Shown one piece after another: positions 49,861 through 62,079 of a stretch of DNA of 64,000 nucleotides. Where the stretch lies: assembly GCA_018907035.1 (NCBI GenBank), contig JACCIC010000040.1:1581501-1645500 (forward strand), written 5' to 3'. Made by a program: the position numbers and the translations under genes. Within the stretch, counting starts at the first letter, position 1, and every line of letters begins with the position of its first letter. Under the pieces are notes generated by a model. The model was not told where the DNA came from. It did not search any database and was given only the letters and a program-made list of their open reading frames with translations. This stretch comes from Sycobia sp. Sy_11 (lineage: Eukaryota > Arthropoda > Insecta > Hymenoptera > Epichrysomallidae).

Positions 49861-51859
49861 AAGGAGGATTTGACAGAAATTACACAGATGAACGACGAAT
49901 AAGCGCAACCAGATATTTTGGGAATTTTAAATAAGGTTTAAGAATGAACACAATACCCATATTAACGGCATATGTGTGTTAAGTCATCAGATTGAAGATG
50001 AAAAATAAGAATCGATAATAATATGATTCGTTTTTCGAGAGCTGCATAAAGTATTCGAACTGATAATTTGATTGAGAATCTCGCGAATTCTCAAACCCCC
50101 ATGTCGTTGCGAATTTTCAGGCGAGGGGTAAATATGAAAATGACTAAATATACTCAGTGCATACTGTCGTACAGTCAAAGAATCGCGACAGTACAAAGTG
50201 ACCTAAACGTAGGTATGACAAAACACGCCAACATAAATCATTCAGGTGCCAACAGTAGGTCAGTGCGTGATTATAACATTTTTTTTTTTTCAATTTCGTA
50301 TAGAAAAATATGAATACAACTTTACGAAATAAGGTAATACGCTATATGATAATCAAAAGCAACGTTTATGAACGTTCGATCATATAGATAATCTTGATTG
50401 ATTGTATCATTAGTCACTGATGAAAGTTTAGTTTGCGATACACCGTATTTCTTCCTCCTTTCTTTTCTTTGTGACTAAATAATTTGTTAATTTGTTTTTT
50501 AAGTATCATTTACTATTTAACACTTTAATCCAAAACACTTGATCTTATCTTTTACACTTTTAAATGTTTTTCATGATGAAAACAATCATTTATGTTTCAT
50601 ACTTGATATTCACGTTTAGCAAATGAATGGTCACGATTTCCATGTTTAATTATGCTTTTAAATTTATGATTTGTAATATCATTAGAAACTATATGAAATT
50701 GTCCGAATAAATTTTAATTAATTCATCTAACGAATATCTACTCCAACAATCATCTAACCATCAATATTTAGTACTGTAAAATTAGTTCAAGGTCTTAAAT
50801 GATTTTTGAACAAAACGCGAACGAAGTCTATTGCGAAATTAATCTCCCTTTACTTCGAATTGACCGAAATTGTAAAATAAATAAAGACATATATGTGGAG
50901 TAAAACGGTGACTTTGGATCGATTCCATTAAGCGCTGGAAGTATGTTGTAAATGTGGGACAAAACCTTCGGTTTTCCGGATATTCAATTGATTGATATCA
51001 TTATCGCACGCTTAAAATTGGTTTTACTTTATTAAAGAAGATAAAAATGCAGTTGAATTGACTTTTTGCTTTAAATATACAACGAAGAAGTAAATGAATA
51101 ATAAAGATAAGCAATCTTATATGGTTTCAACAAACAAAACTACTATTATATACGATAAAAAAACCTAGCAATGACAATTTCTCTATAAGATTTTGGATGT
51201 CCATTATCTGAGATTTTTTTATTTTTACAATAATCTGACAAGGTTTCAAAACATATCCGATTCACGAATTCGTAATAAGCGATACTTGTGAAGAACATTT
51301 CATAAACAGAAAAGAAGATAAATAATTATACACCCAGTAACTGTAGGTAAAATTAAAAATTTACCCATTGTCGAGAATTTGAGAAAAATAGGATAAGGGT
51401 ATTTCGAGAAAGGTAATGTTAAAAACTATTTAGAGCGCAAAGTAAGCGTAATTATAAATTTAAATACGTGCACTAAAGTGTGCCGTTTATTTAAGGGAAC
51501 GGTTTCCGAACAAATACTAGTACAAGTCACATCAAGAATACACCAAAGGGTCATTACAAGATTCCCGATCCAGAATGGCAGACGCAATTATTTTCAGAAA
51601 TATCGTTCTACTTTTGCGGAAAAATCAGACGCGATTCTATAAATATGAACAAATCAAATGCTAGATCGACAAATACGGGCAAATAAATGCTGCATCGACA
51701 ACTATAAATAAAGTATCAAGTTCGGAAATTGAAAAAAAAATAATAAAGAACGCGAAAAGTTATTGAAATTTCGCTAATTTTGGAAACAAGACTGGCCGTT
51801 AATCGAAGATGTAAAGGCGCAAATCTATATGTATATATTCCAACGATGAGCTTGCATAC

Positions 51860-52290
51860 ATTGGAAAACGAGCGGGCGCGCGCGCACGCACAGACATGCG
51901 CCCGTACGAGATACGTTTATGCAAAATCGTCGCAATGGAATCCCATTAGAGCTTATGATTGGCGAATGACGCGCCCTGCGACGCTTATTGAATTTGGCTC
52001 GTCGCCCCGGCCGAGGAGACGGGCGGCCGCCTGGGGGGGAGGGGGACGAGGGAGGCGCGTCGCCGAGCTTCTCCCGCGAGCCCGGACGTCGCGCGCCCAG
52101 GCCTTCGGCGCGGCGGGCCGACAGGTTGTAATTCCCGAAGGGGGAATGCTATTAGCACCTGCGGTAAGTCGGGCTCGCTCTCGATACGCGAGTGCGTTAT
52201 GCGCGCGGCGGTCGGCGTCGCGACGTCGCGTCGCTGGCTCCCCCGCGCATACGATTACGCGAGGCGAAGAAGAATACGTCTTTAAGTCGA
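51860..52290 (+). other. Intronic GC-rich CpG-rich island with a plus-strand splice donor
   Basis: GC jumps sharply for ~400 bases (gtcgccgagcttctcccgcg near 52059). On the plus strand CACCTGCG precedes gtaagt at 52164-52169, so an antisense first exon is conceivable. The open frame across it (51780-52379) is rich in Arg, Ala and Gly without a domain, as expected of any GC-rich open frame. Confidence 0.4.
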
Positions 52291-52716
52291 TGTCTTTAAG
52301 TGTCGTTCATACAGTATTAACTTTTTTTTCAAGAATTTTTAACTTTTCCGTTTTATCGTGCAACCCTCATCGAGTCTAATAAAACATGTTATTATTTACA
52401 TAGATATTTAGATTTTAATTAGCAATCAAATATTAGTTACCTTTATACCTGATATCCATTAAATCCGAGAGTCTACATTATTTTATGAAAATTTGTGCTC
52501 AATTTGGACATTTACCGATTTCATCTTGGATGTACAGTTTAAATGTCCATCATTTCAAAACTTTATAAACATATACATAACATTTCAAATACACAATTAT
52601 ACTCTACGAGTATATCAACAAGCTAAGTTCTATAACTAGTAATACAAAACAACTTTCGATCACGTCCATTTGCTCCATTTATCGGTTCCAGAATCATCTA
52701 GGAGACAGTTTTATTT

Positions 52717-52744
52717 TGTATTCTGTTATTTGTATTCTGTTATT
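52717..52744. repeat. Perfect 14-base tandem duplication
   Basis: tgtattctgttatt occurs twice with no gap. Confidence 0.9.
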
Positions 52745-54170
52745 CTAATGATAACAATTTTGACAATGGCATTTCAATTATAATTTTGAGCTAAAGTTGT
52801 TATAGTTCAAAATTTTGAGGAATTTTTATAAAATATTTTAGATTCTCATAGTTAATAAATAATTTATATAGGTAAGTGATATTTAATTGCTAATTAAAAT
52901 CTACTGTGTAAATCATAACATGTGGTTTTACGGACATAGACATATATTTAACACGGTATTTGAAAAATATAAAAAAACGTCAAAGGGTGAACATTAATTT
53001 AGATTACCTTGAATGTAAATAAAATTAGCACAATTGAAACCTCGGTCTAGATAATTAGGTTTTGCAATGATGAAAATTTCATTAATCGGTAAACATAAAT
53101 GGAACAATTGCTTTTCTTAATGAATTATGCTAATACAGAAATTTCGGATTATTGAATTAAACGAGGCGAGCGTGAGAACGATAGGCACAAATGAAGCCTT
53201 TTAATTTATTATTAGACAACGACCAATTGAACGATTTACTGCTAAAAAATAACTTTTGATGATAGCAAATGAAAATTTGATAATAGGAGAGATAACTATC
53301 AGATTACAACTACTTCTCATTCATTTGCTATTGAATTCAATTGCTAGAAGAAAGCTAATCAAGTTGGGCACGAAGGTAAAAAGTATCGAAAAAATTCTAT
53401 AGCTTTGATTTCTTCATCAGTTACTTGCTTGTTTCGTTTTTGAAATATTCGTTTAGACCAACTCTACATACATACATGCGCGCAAATGCACGCGTACACA
53501 TTCACGCAAATCATAAAACTAATAATTCATTCTGCTTTTAATTTAAGCCAGTTGCGAGAAATAATATTCTGAATTAAATTAATTGTAACAGATGTAATTA
53601 GTGAAGAATTACTAAATTTATTTAGTCGACTCGTCTGATAATTTTAAAGTTTTAAAATGTAATTTTTGAAAATTTAGAGAAAAAAGATATTATGAAAGTT
53701 ACTTGACTAAGGTAGCCCATTTGGTTAAATGTATAATATATAAATATACATAGATATTATATGTATTTATTTTATAATCTTCATTCGTCGCAATAAAGTG
53801 GCTATTCACTCGTGATATATATTTTTCATCAAAACGCAATTACCATTATTATTTTTAACATGCCTTACTCACAACAATTCTCAAAATCAACAACATACCG
53901 TCTGACCATTCGCAGCCTTTACAACTGGAATTTAAATATTGGCTAAATGCTCCCTATTTCGACCCCACATTTATATAAAATTAATTCTCGCGCAGATAAC
54001 TAAACGAGTAAATAGGCAGCCAAGATTTTTAATTAAGAAATAAACGCGCGACTAATAAAGGAACAATGTCATGCAATTCGCTGATCGTTAAACAGTTGCT
54101 AAAATCGCTTTGCCTCTCTTTCGCTAGCACTAGCAAGTTAAATGAATAAGTAATATATATATATACATAC

Positions 54171-54318
54171 CTGCGAGCCGTCCATAGCGCTGGAACATGC
54201 GCTCGACGTCGGTTTTGCTGCACTGGAACGTGTTCAGATTGCCGACGAATACCCGGGAATTGACCGCCTGCGGGTCCTGCGAGTTCGTCTGGTTTCCCAC
54301 TTTGCTCATCTTCATCGC
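54171..54318 (-). CDS. First coding exon of an hnRNP C/RALY-like RNA-binding protein (N-terminus and first half of RRM)
   Basis: Read on the minus strand, a polypyrimidine tract ending in ttccag precedes GCG and then ATG at 54315, and the exon ends CGGCTCGCAG before the donor gtatgt. It encodes 48 residues plus one base. The start MKMSKVGNQ is followed by NSRVFVGNLNTF (RNP2 motif VFVGNL, about residues 22-27) and DVERMFQRYGRLA (RRM helix 1 and the turn into strand 2). The NSRVF-GNLNT block and the downstream KSDVE/F-x-KYG pattern are hallmarks of the hnRNP C and RALY family, nuclear proteins that bind U-rich pre-mRNA and act in splicing and mRNA export. ATG 54315 is the first in-frame Met after the acceptor; Met3 is an alternative. 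Only GCG of the 5' leader is in this exon, so an upstream untranslated exon is needed. Family assignment is strong; one-to-one orthology with HNRNPC or RALY cannot be decided here. Confidence 0.9.
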
Positions 54319-56040
54319 CTGGAACAGAGAACAACACGAAAATGGCGGGTTAGTCGAGCAAGGTGCAAGGGGGCTCGGTTTGATTGGCAATAAATTCATT
54401 CGTTATACAGGTCGAAATGACGATATTCTCTTTTGTTTTTGGCGAGGAATTATTGGCTAACGGGGAGAATAGGTTGCAGTTATGATCTCAGTTATTTTTT
54501 CAGTAACGGTATCGAAATAATCACGAGCGTTATCTCTCATTTGCATTTGAACGATTTTTGATTATTAATTTTTACGTAAGCATAGTTAAAATACCTTTAC
54601 ATCGGACCGATTGATGTCTATTTCGTAAAAAACAAAGTCTTGCTTGCCAAGTTTGACAAACATAAATTATTCTGTACTTTTAAAATTTTACCAATTTCAT
54701 ACCGGCGTATTATAAAAATTTTAATGAATCGCAAATATTGAAAGAGAATTCGGGAAATAACATCGATTGGCGTTTTCAGTTTAAAAAGTAGCATACGTTT
54801 ATTTTTAGTCAACGAAGTACATAAACTCCGCTCCCAACATTAGCGAGCCATATTATTTAATAATTGGTATATCGCAATTGGTATCGCAAATGTTATATTT
54901 TACGATTTCATGTCGATGCAAAATTTATTTTGGATAATCGATGAATATATATTGAATATATAGAAGATATATGAATAAATAAATTTTTGTAGTATAGTCT
55001 AGTCTATTTAGATTAGAATTGTTATTTTAGTTTATGATTTATTGTATCAGTGAAGATTTCTTGTATAATCATTTTTAGAAAATAGAAATAAGTTGTAGAA
55101 GTTAATATCAATACTCATAATATAATAATTAATACTCCTTAATTAAATATATTAAACTTTTATATCAAAAGTATAGTTCAAGCGTTAAAAATACTATAAA
55201 GTTGCAGTTGGTCGCTTTACATTAAAATTCCTATTATCACGTCATTCGTTTAGAATGAATAAAAAAAAGATAAAAAAGCAATAAATAATTACAAGCAGTT
55301 CGAATAATTCAAATTCTACGTGTATTATTATATAATATGATGGGATTCCGTGTAATATAAGGAATGAATGTAAATTATAAACTTGTAGAGATATGGAATA
55401 TAAGGCGAGGATGACAAATTCAAGAACTTTGGGAGCTGAAAGCTGAATACTTAATAAATAAAATTTAACGAGAAGTTTACAGTGTAACAGTGACTAGGAG
55501 AATATAATTAATGGAAACACGTATGAAAATTAAATCATTATTGTAAAGCACATTATGAAAAGTTTTCATCGTGAAATTTATCACATTATTTAATTCCTAC
55601 ATACTGTTGTCCGGAGTCGTATCCGTTTTTTTTTTAAACAAACCGATAAAATAAAGTAGATGAAGAATGAAAATGACCAATTAGTGAGGACGCTATAGAA
55701 GATAAATTCATCGTTGAGTTGGAAGCAGGTATTGACAAACGAGGTGGTTTAAGGCGATGTTGCGCGAAAGCGAGAGATATAAACACTAGGAGGACTATCT
55801 TTCGCCTAAGAATGAATAGAATCCGAGCGAGAATATAGAACGTGGCTCGGATAACAGTCAGAGAGAAAAGCCAAAATGCCGAAGTAGAATATGCCTACAG
55901 TGCTTGCAGAACGGATTCCTCCAAGTTTCAAACGGTAACGCGTAATATGAGCTGTGCGAGGAATGTTGCCCATAGACAAAATACTCGCAAGCATTTAGCA
56001 TTTACACGTGTGCATGTGGATGCGAATATACACTAAGCGC
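54319..56040 (-). other. 3' part of the upstream intron of the hnRNP C/RALY-like gene; AT-rich, no gene seen
   Basis: The acceptor tract before exon 54318 (minus strand, ttgttctctgttccag) shows that the transcript begins further right. Apart from that acceptor I see only AT-rich sequence here, with no motif-bearing reading frame. The upstream donor was not identified. Confidence 0.6.
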
Positions 56041-56560
56041 TCGCACGCGCGCATGGACGCCCGCCCACAGCAGACCTTATAAACGCATTACCCCTCAAAA
56101 TTCACATGCTCCGCTCTATTTTATTCCATTATTTCAGGCCTCGCTCTCTTCGCTTCTCGCTCTTCTCTCTCTCTCTCTCTCTCTCTGCGCAGTCTGCTCA
56201 TCGATCACATCGACCATATTATTCGCCGGGAATCGCGAGGGGCTGCGCGCGACTCGCACCTTGCGCACCCTTGGCAGCCATCATTTCACAAGACAACGCA
56301 GATCGAGGGGCCTGGGGTGGCGGGTGCGAGATTTATTTGAATTTAAATCGAGATTCTTTTCAATTAGGGAGCGCGACGACGAGCAAGTGGATAATCTAGG
56401 ATTGGGCTGATTAATATTCATAATGGATCCGCGGCCGCTGGAGCGCGCTGGTTAATGTACTCGCGCGCGCTATTGTACCAACGCCTCGAGAACTCGCTTT
56501 CTCAGCGTCGCATCCCAGTCGATAGGGAGACTTAAGCGCGTTTAGATTTAAACGGGAATT
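56040..56560. other. GC-rich CpG-rich island upstream of the first coding exon
   Basis: Lies 1.8 kb upstream of the ATG exon with a (CT)n run at 56164-56186. CG-rich words include gctgcgcgcgactcgc near 56251 and gagcgcgctgg near 56441. Candidate 5' exon or promoter of the minus-strand gene; the donor was not identified. Confidence 0.4.
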
Positions 56561-56569
56561 TGTGCCGTT

Positions 56570-57090
56570 CGTTAACGCATTTCTTAAATACAGGGCGTTG
56601 CCAAGAATTCACGATGCTCGCATAGCCGTGGAATGTTTCAGACCGATGCGAATTTATTTCCCACGAGCGCAGAATAATTTTATTTCGTATGCTATTGGCA
56701 GGAAATGTGCAGAAGAAGCTATAATAATCAGTTTTTTTTACAATTATATAATGTTTTTCTCATACTCGTAATGCTGTGACAAGAATGTAATCTTAAAACT
56801 AAACTATATTATATATATAGACCACAATATAGATTCTGCGCAGGAGAAATTAAATATAAGGTTTTTCGTAATTGTTAATCACTTTCTAAAAATAACTTGA
56901 TTTAAAATTGAATTCTTATAAAATGAAAAACCTATTCTCTTGATGGTAATTCTGAAAAATATTTTCTACATTTAGACAAGAACTTGTTTTTTCGATCGTG
57001 TCGAAATCTTCCAAAATTATACACCGAAAGTCGATACAATTGAGCCTTCAAGCTCGTTTCATAAACAAGAAATTAGAAACTATTCGCACA
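56570..57090. other. No gene seen; AT-rich
   Basis: Plain AT-rich DNA between two CpG-rich islands. Confidence 0.5.
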
Positions 57091-57644
57091 CATCTGCGTG
57101 CAGTGCACGTGGAAGAAAAAGATCATAGATAATGATCAAGCGCGCGACAGATTAGACAAAGGCTTTTGTTACAGTCCGGCCGGCATCTACAGAGAGACCG
57201 CGCTCGACCAACAGTGTGTTTGGCCGTTCCGCGTGCCCAAACCCCCCCCCCCCCACCGAGGTGATTTAGCGCGTTCCACCCCGGCATATTGTATATACAT
57301 ATATAAATCGAGCATAAATTCCAACCTCTCGGCGTGCGCGTTTAACCGCGACTAAGAATACAATACCAACAACGACGCCCCCCCCCCTCACGCGCGCTTG
57401 CCCGTGCGATTATCCAGTCGAGGCGCGAGCTCGCCCCCCCCTCCCCACATCCTCTTTAAGTCCATACGGAACGGAACTGGCCGCCGCGCGCGCTCGCGCG
57501 TCGGTGATTCGTCGGTTTGATGCGCGACGCTCGCGCTGGCCAGCCGCGATCCCCGCGAAATTTTTGGAGCCGCTCCAAGGGGGTCGCGCGCTAACGGGAA
57601 TAGTAGAGTGAGGGAGTGCGTTTGTGTGTGTGTGTGTGTGAGAG

Positions 57645-57687
<43 letters not shown>

Positions 57688-57845
57688 CGGGACAAGCGTC
57701 GAGCAAATTGGCCCGGCGGAAGCGCATCGACGAGCATACAGCGGCCGATAACGACACCTGTCCACCTTTCATCTTGCATTCTTTGCGGAAGTTATTTTTG
57801 AAGGGTGCGAGAGGCTCCGCGGACAGGACTGGAAATGGCATTTCA
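57090..57845. other. GC-rich CpG-rich island
   Basis: CG-dense (ggccgccgcgcgcgctcgcgc near 57480) with C-runs at 57241-57254 and 57379-57387, a (GT)n and a (GA)n array. Candidate promoter region for the hnRNP C/RALY-like gene, by position only. Confidence 0.4.
57622..57682. repeat. (GT)n-(GA)n compound microsatellite
   Basis: GT run 57622-57641, agagggg, GA run 57647-57682. Confidence 0.95.
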
Positions 57846-57989
57846 TTTCTTCTACCTCCGTTTCTCTCTCACTCATGAAGCAAATTAAACCAATCTTCGA
57901 GCATATTTTCCCTGAAACAAAAAAAAGGTGCGACCCTGTCTCCGTAATTATCGTAATCGCCTGCCCGGATCGAGATTGCGAAGGCGTGG

Positions 57990-58393
57990 ATAACATCTCG
58001 CCAAGTTCGTCGAAACTGGACGTCCCGCTTAAGCGCTCGATTATTTCGCAGCTTATATTAGACGAAGACCCGACGGAGAGGCGAAACAGTACCGCGAGCT
58101 ATACGAAATTCCACCGCGCGGTCAATACGCCAATTACCCGCTACGTCAGCTCGGCAAACATCTGGAATTCTCTTCCATCCTCTTTACGAAATCTTCCAGC
58201 ATGCTTTATGCAGTCACCATCTTATTGCCGAATTGATATCCTATTTTACCTGTACTCTTCAATTCGTATTGACGTTTTTGTGTTATTACATTCTATATCT
58301 TTTGCCTATATTGCTCTTCCTATTTCTAGCGATGCACTATACCACGCATCGATAGTTATTTTCCTTTTAGTATCTATGCATACATTACTTTAA
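57990..58393 (+). other. Unrecognised open frame with a LINE-tail-like motif
   Basis: An uninterrupted frame running from 57875 becomes AT-rich and hydrophobic after about 58200. The middle contains NIWNSLPSSLRNLP at about 58157-58198, which looks like the IWNSLP-type tail of CR1/Jockey-group retrotransposon polymerases. The preceding 150 bases are GC-rich and code-like but match nothing I recognise. No reverse transcriptase motifs occur near. It could equally be a chance frame; it abuts an (AT)n array at 58401. Confidence 0.25.
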
Positions 58394-58398
58394 GATAT

Positions 58399-58400
<2 letters not shown>

Positions 58401-58449
<49 letters not shown>
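58401..58449. repeat. (AT)n microsatellite, 49 bases
   Basis: Perfect AT run directly after the LINE-tail-like frame. Confidence 0.96.
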
Positions 58450-58452
<3 letters not shown>

Positions 58453-59810
58453 ATTTATTTCACCTTTCATCTCTATATTACCCTCTCTATCATACATGTT
58501 TTATTATTGTACACATTCACAAATTTTGGTACAAATAGTGAACATTTATTAATAAGCAAATTTTCTTTTCTTTCGTATTTAATTATTTCTAAAGTATAAT
58601 ATGGAGAAAGTAATATTGATTATCTATTTAACTATATACCTATCTCTCTATCACTCTCTCCCTCTGTCTCTCTCTCTCGCTCGCTCTTTTTCTCTCATTA
58701 GTTTTCAATCGTTTCGTGGATTGAACTGGGATGCTTATATCAGAATCATGCCATTCGCGAAATTTCGAGTACTCTCAGTGAAAGTCAACAGTAATTGGAA
58801 AAAATATTGCATTTTACTTTTAATACTGTTTTTTTTTTACTAAAGCTCATAGTTCTTCCACCGATATTATCTAAATTAGTAATAATATATCTTCTTCAGA
58901 AAAAACCGAATTGAATATTTAATATCCCCCTTCATATAATGTTTAACCAGATCCACAATTCTCTAATAATGATAAGGAATTATTATCACATATACAACTT
59001 GTACGTGTACAAGTTACGTTGAATTAATAATATAAGAATATATAGTACATTGATTTATAAAAAAAAATTATATATGGTTAATATTGACCTAAAGGTAGCG
59101 ATTGTCCATAACGCCACGACGTTACCTGAATCTTAGCAGTTACTTAAACCTAAAATGGAGAGACCCAATGTCATAAAGGGGGCTATTTATACTTAAATCA
59201 AGCATGTCCTGGATTTCAAGAGCTCGCAGCTTCGAATCAGAAGACCGACCCTGCGAAGCTAATGCACGGGTTTTATCGATTAATGATCACGGGTTATTTC
59301 GCTAAATGAAGAAACTTATTCATGTGTGTTTAGTCGGATACAACAGGAGTTCAAGAAGATTATACCTCAAATCGAGAAGTGAATTTTATATCGATAATGA
59401 AATATATATAGGAGTGTATATTTTTGAAATACTAATATACAACAATCGATGATTGCTCCCGTTCGAATCGTACGTCTCGAAACGTTTCTTGCCTTGTCGC
59501 AACGTCACCTTCCAGGACAGACTTGTAATATCGCGAAATTCGATTCAAATTCGGAGATTACAGCTATTTTTTTTATTCTGCGAAAGTAAACCAAACGATC
59601 CAAGTCCGCGGAATTCTACAGATTATCATGAATAATAAATACGAAGAGGGCGGATTATCGATTCAATCGGCGAAACCAGCCCTCGCAACGATACACCGAG
59701 AAAGCGGCAAGCCATCGTATTATGGCTACAGCTTCTAAACAATTTTTTCTGTCTTTTTACACCACCAGCGTACATCGCGACCAATTAGTTATTAAGAAAA
59801 ATTCTCTATA
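58450..59810. other. No gene seen; AT-rich
   Basis: Imperfect CT tracts at 58640-58696, and an inverted repeat AACTTGTAC-GT-GTACAAGTT at 58996-59015. No coding or RNA gene recognised. Confidence 0.5.
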
Positions 59811-59869
59811 CCGCTTTGTCTCTCTCTCTCTCACTCTCTCTCTCACTCGCTCACTTCATTAAAGTTAAA

Positions 59870-60074
59870 ACATCGTTAAAGCTCGCACGCGCGCGTGGGG
59901 CCGAGTCGCGTCGGTCGGCGGGCGATGGTGGCGCGCGATACACGTTTACGTATATACACGCTTCCTCTCTCTCCCTCTCTTTGCGTATCTCTCTCGGCGA
60001 GTCGTTTTAAAGTTGCACGAGAGGTGTTAGGCGCAACGTTTAACGAGCCTCGGCAGTTAGGGCTGTTTCACTTG

Positions 60075-60120
<46 letters not shown>

Positions 60121-60300
60121 TCCCCGCCTCATATCCCCTTCCTCCCACCTTGTTCTCCTTCTCGTTTTATACTGCGCGCCGCCGCGTGCATTGCCTCTGC
60201 TACTTCTTCCTCCTCCTCCTCTTCTTCTTCTTCTTTTTGTGCGACCGGTGGCGGACGCGGGCTCTGCTTACTTTACGCCTTTTGCGATGTTGATGTATAA
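59870..60300. other. GC-rich island with pyrimidine tracts
   Basis: CG-rich at 59885-60060, then (CT)n and (CTT)n or (CCT)n pyrimidine tracts to 60240. No supported frame. Confidence 0.4.
60078..60114. repeat. (CT)n microsatellite, 37 bases
   Basis: Perfect CT run. Confidence 0.96.
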
Positions 60301-60309
60301 TCTTGGCAA

Positions 60310-61260
60310 ATGAATTATGGGGATAGCCATAATACGCGCATAAGCTCGGCGCGTTAGACTTAAGTCAGGAAACGCGTAATAAAACTAGAAAGCTGTGTGT
60401 GCATACATAATTTTACATATTAATTTTTTATATAAACATTGCAGTCGCCGTTAGTTCGGCCAATAAATATTACATTCGTAAAGATTCTAATGGATTGTAA
60501 TGCAGAAAACTATGCTTAAAGTACGAGTGTATATCTTGGCAAAAAATGCAAGACAACGAGGGAAATATTTTTCAATTCTCCCTCGCTCGTTATTTGTGCT
60601 TTAGATAGCTTTTAATTATATCTAAAAAAAGAACTATATATATATATTTCATCTTTTGAGCAGCGCTCTCTCGGTAATTTCGTTTTCAGCAGAAGTTCGG
60701 AATTTCAGTTAACCGAGCAGATACCGACATTTTCCTAATTAAGACAACAATGCGCGTTTAGTATTTTATATGTTTCTTCGGAAGATAAGCACTAGAATAT
60801 TGTTTTCGAATATAACATATCTGTATCCTACAAATATGGAGAAACTAACGAGAATTCTAAAGTTCATTATTACAGTTCGATGGGGATGTTCCATGCCATT
60901 CGGAGTAAAGTGTGTTTTGCCTAGTGAATTGATTATTTATATATATGCGTGACAAGAGTAGTTTAATAGAATAATTTTTTGTGACGTGATCTCTTCAAAA
61001 ATATCAAAAATTCGAAAATGAGAGAATTGTTGATCAACTAGGATTGGTCATATCGTTCGAATTGTATAACAATTAATTTTGATCCAAAAGCAACAAAATA
61101 TCCGGTGCTGAAAGAACAATATTTAAAAATGAATGCTTTTTGGATAGTTTTATTTTTAGTAAATAAAATAGTGAAAAATTTTTCTGATCCACAAGCAGAT
61201 TTTCATGCAATGAAAAAGAACCAAATAAAAATACGGATTAACATCGTATGAAACATATAA
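60310..61260. other. No gene seen; AT-rich
   Basis: Plain AT-rich DNA; nothing recognised. Confidence 0.5.
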
Positions 61261-61279
61261 CTTCGAGCACACGCTTTTT

Positions 61280-61778
61280 CTCAAATCCGTCCGGGATCGT
61301 AGGCGGGGGGGGGGCAGAAACCGATTTTTCGTAGTCGATAACGACAGCGCAACGATCTCGCCCGGAAACTCGATAATTCCGCCTTTTTAACGAAGGGACA
61401 AGGATAGCAGAACGAGCGGGAGAAGCACGCGTGATCGATTCCCAGAAAGCGACCTCGCTTCCTTTCCAGACCGTGGTTGGCTCGGGGTGGGAGGAGGGGT
61501 GCCGGTTTCTCTCCCGCGTACCCGAGGGCATTATATAGAATATTAAGAGCTTAATAGCCGGCGGGAAGCGTGAAAATTTAACACAGCCATCGCCCCGCCC
61601 CGTAACCCCCTCCCGCCCCACCCCTTCCGCGTATAATCAGCGCGGAGGCCAAAACGAACGCGGGCTGCGTTGTCGCGCCGGTGACGCGTCGACGACGCGG
61701 CGTATATAGAAAATTAGCTTATATATAGCTCTCGGCCATATTATCGTGGACTCGGATGGCATGTGCGGAACTAGCTTC

Positions 61779-61836
<58 letters not shown>

Positions 61837-62070
61837 GGAGTCGCGCGCGCCCCCTCCTTTTTCACACTAGGTTTTGCCATCTTCCTCGCAGGCGCGCGGC
61901 ACCCTGTAAACGGTCCGATGGCGGAGAGGGGGGGGAGCGGAGGTACTGTCGAGGGGTGATTTGTCCGGGGGAGTTATACGAGCGGGAGGGAGAAAAAAAT
62001 ATGAGCCGCGTCGCGTCGAGCCGTAAAAAGTTTTAATCCCCCTTTCGCGTGAGCCGGCCGTGTTCCTTTT
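61280..62070. other. GC-rich CpG-rich island
   Basis: CG-rich with a G-run at 61302-61313 and gacgcgtcgacgacgcggcg at 61682. Several tatata words (61701-61707, 61720-61727) and an (AT)n array interrupt it. Candidate promoter region by position only. Confidence 0.4.
61782..61835. repeat. (AT)n microsatellite, 54 bases
   Basis: Perfect AT run inside a GC-rich island. Confidence 0.97.
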
Positions 62071-62079
62071 TTTCGTTTT

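Larger units (their letters stand above)
48533..54170 (-). other. Intron 5.6 kb between the two RRM exons, phase 1
   Basis: Starts with gtatgt (minus strand, 54170 downward) and ends with ttttcaag at 48533. It splits a glycine codon in the middle of the RRM between RNP2 and RNP1. It carries an (AC)n array at 49225-49273, a GC-rich island at about 49140-49860 and another at about 51860-52290. The stretches 49870-51850 and 52300-54160 are AT-rich with no recognisable gene. Confidence 0.88.

Noticed and set aside
51780..52379. 199-codon plus-strand frame in the intronic GC island
   Set aside because: Arg/Ala/Gly-rich composition follows from high GC and few stop codons; no domain and no start context. 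Kept only as a CpG island.
57388..57841. Overlapping minus-strand frames of 125 and 143 codons
   Set aside because: Two frames are open at once over the same GC-rich DNA and translated (GT)n/(GA)n; neither has motifs.
59220..59260. tRNA-like ttcgaatca sequence
   Set aside because: No matching acceptor stem or D-arm around it; no tRNA fold could be drawn. Scanning for GTTCRA-type T-loops elsewhere also gave none.
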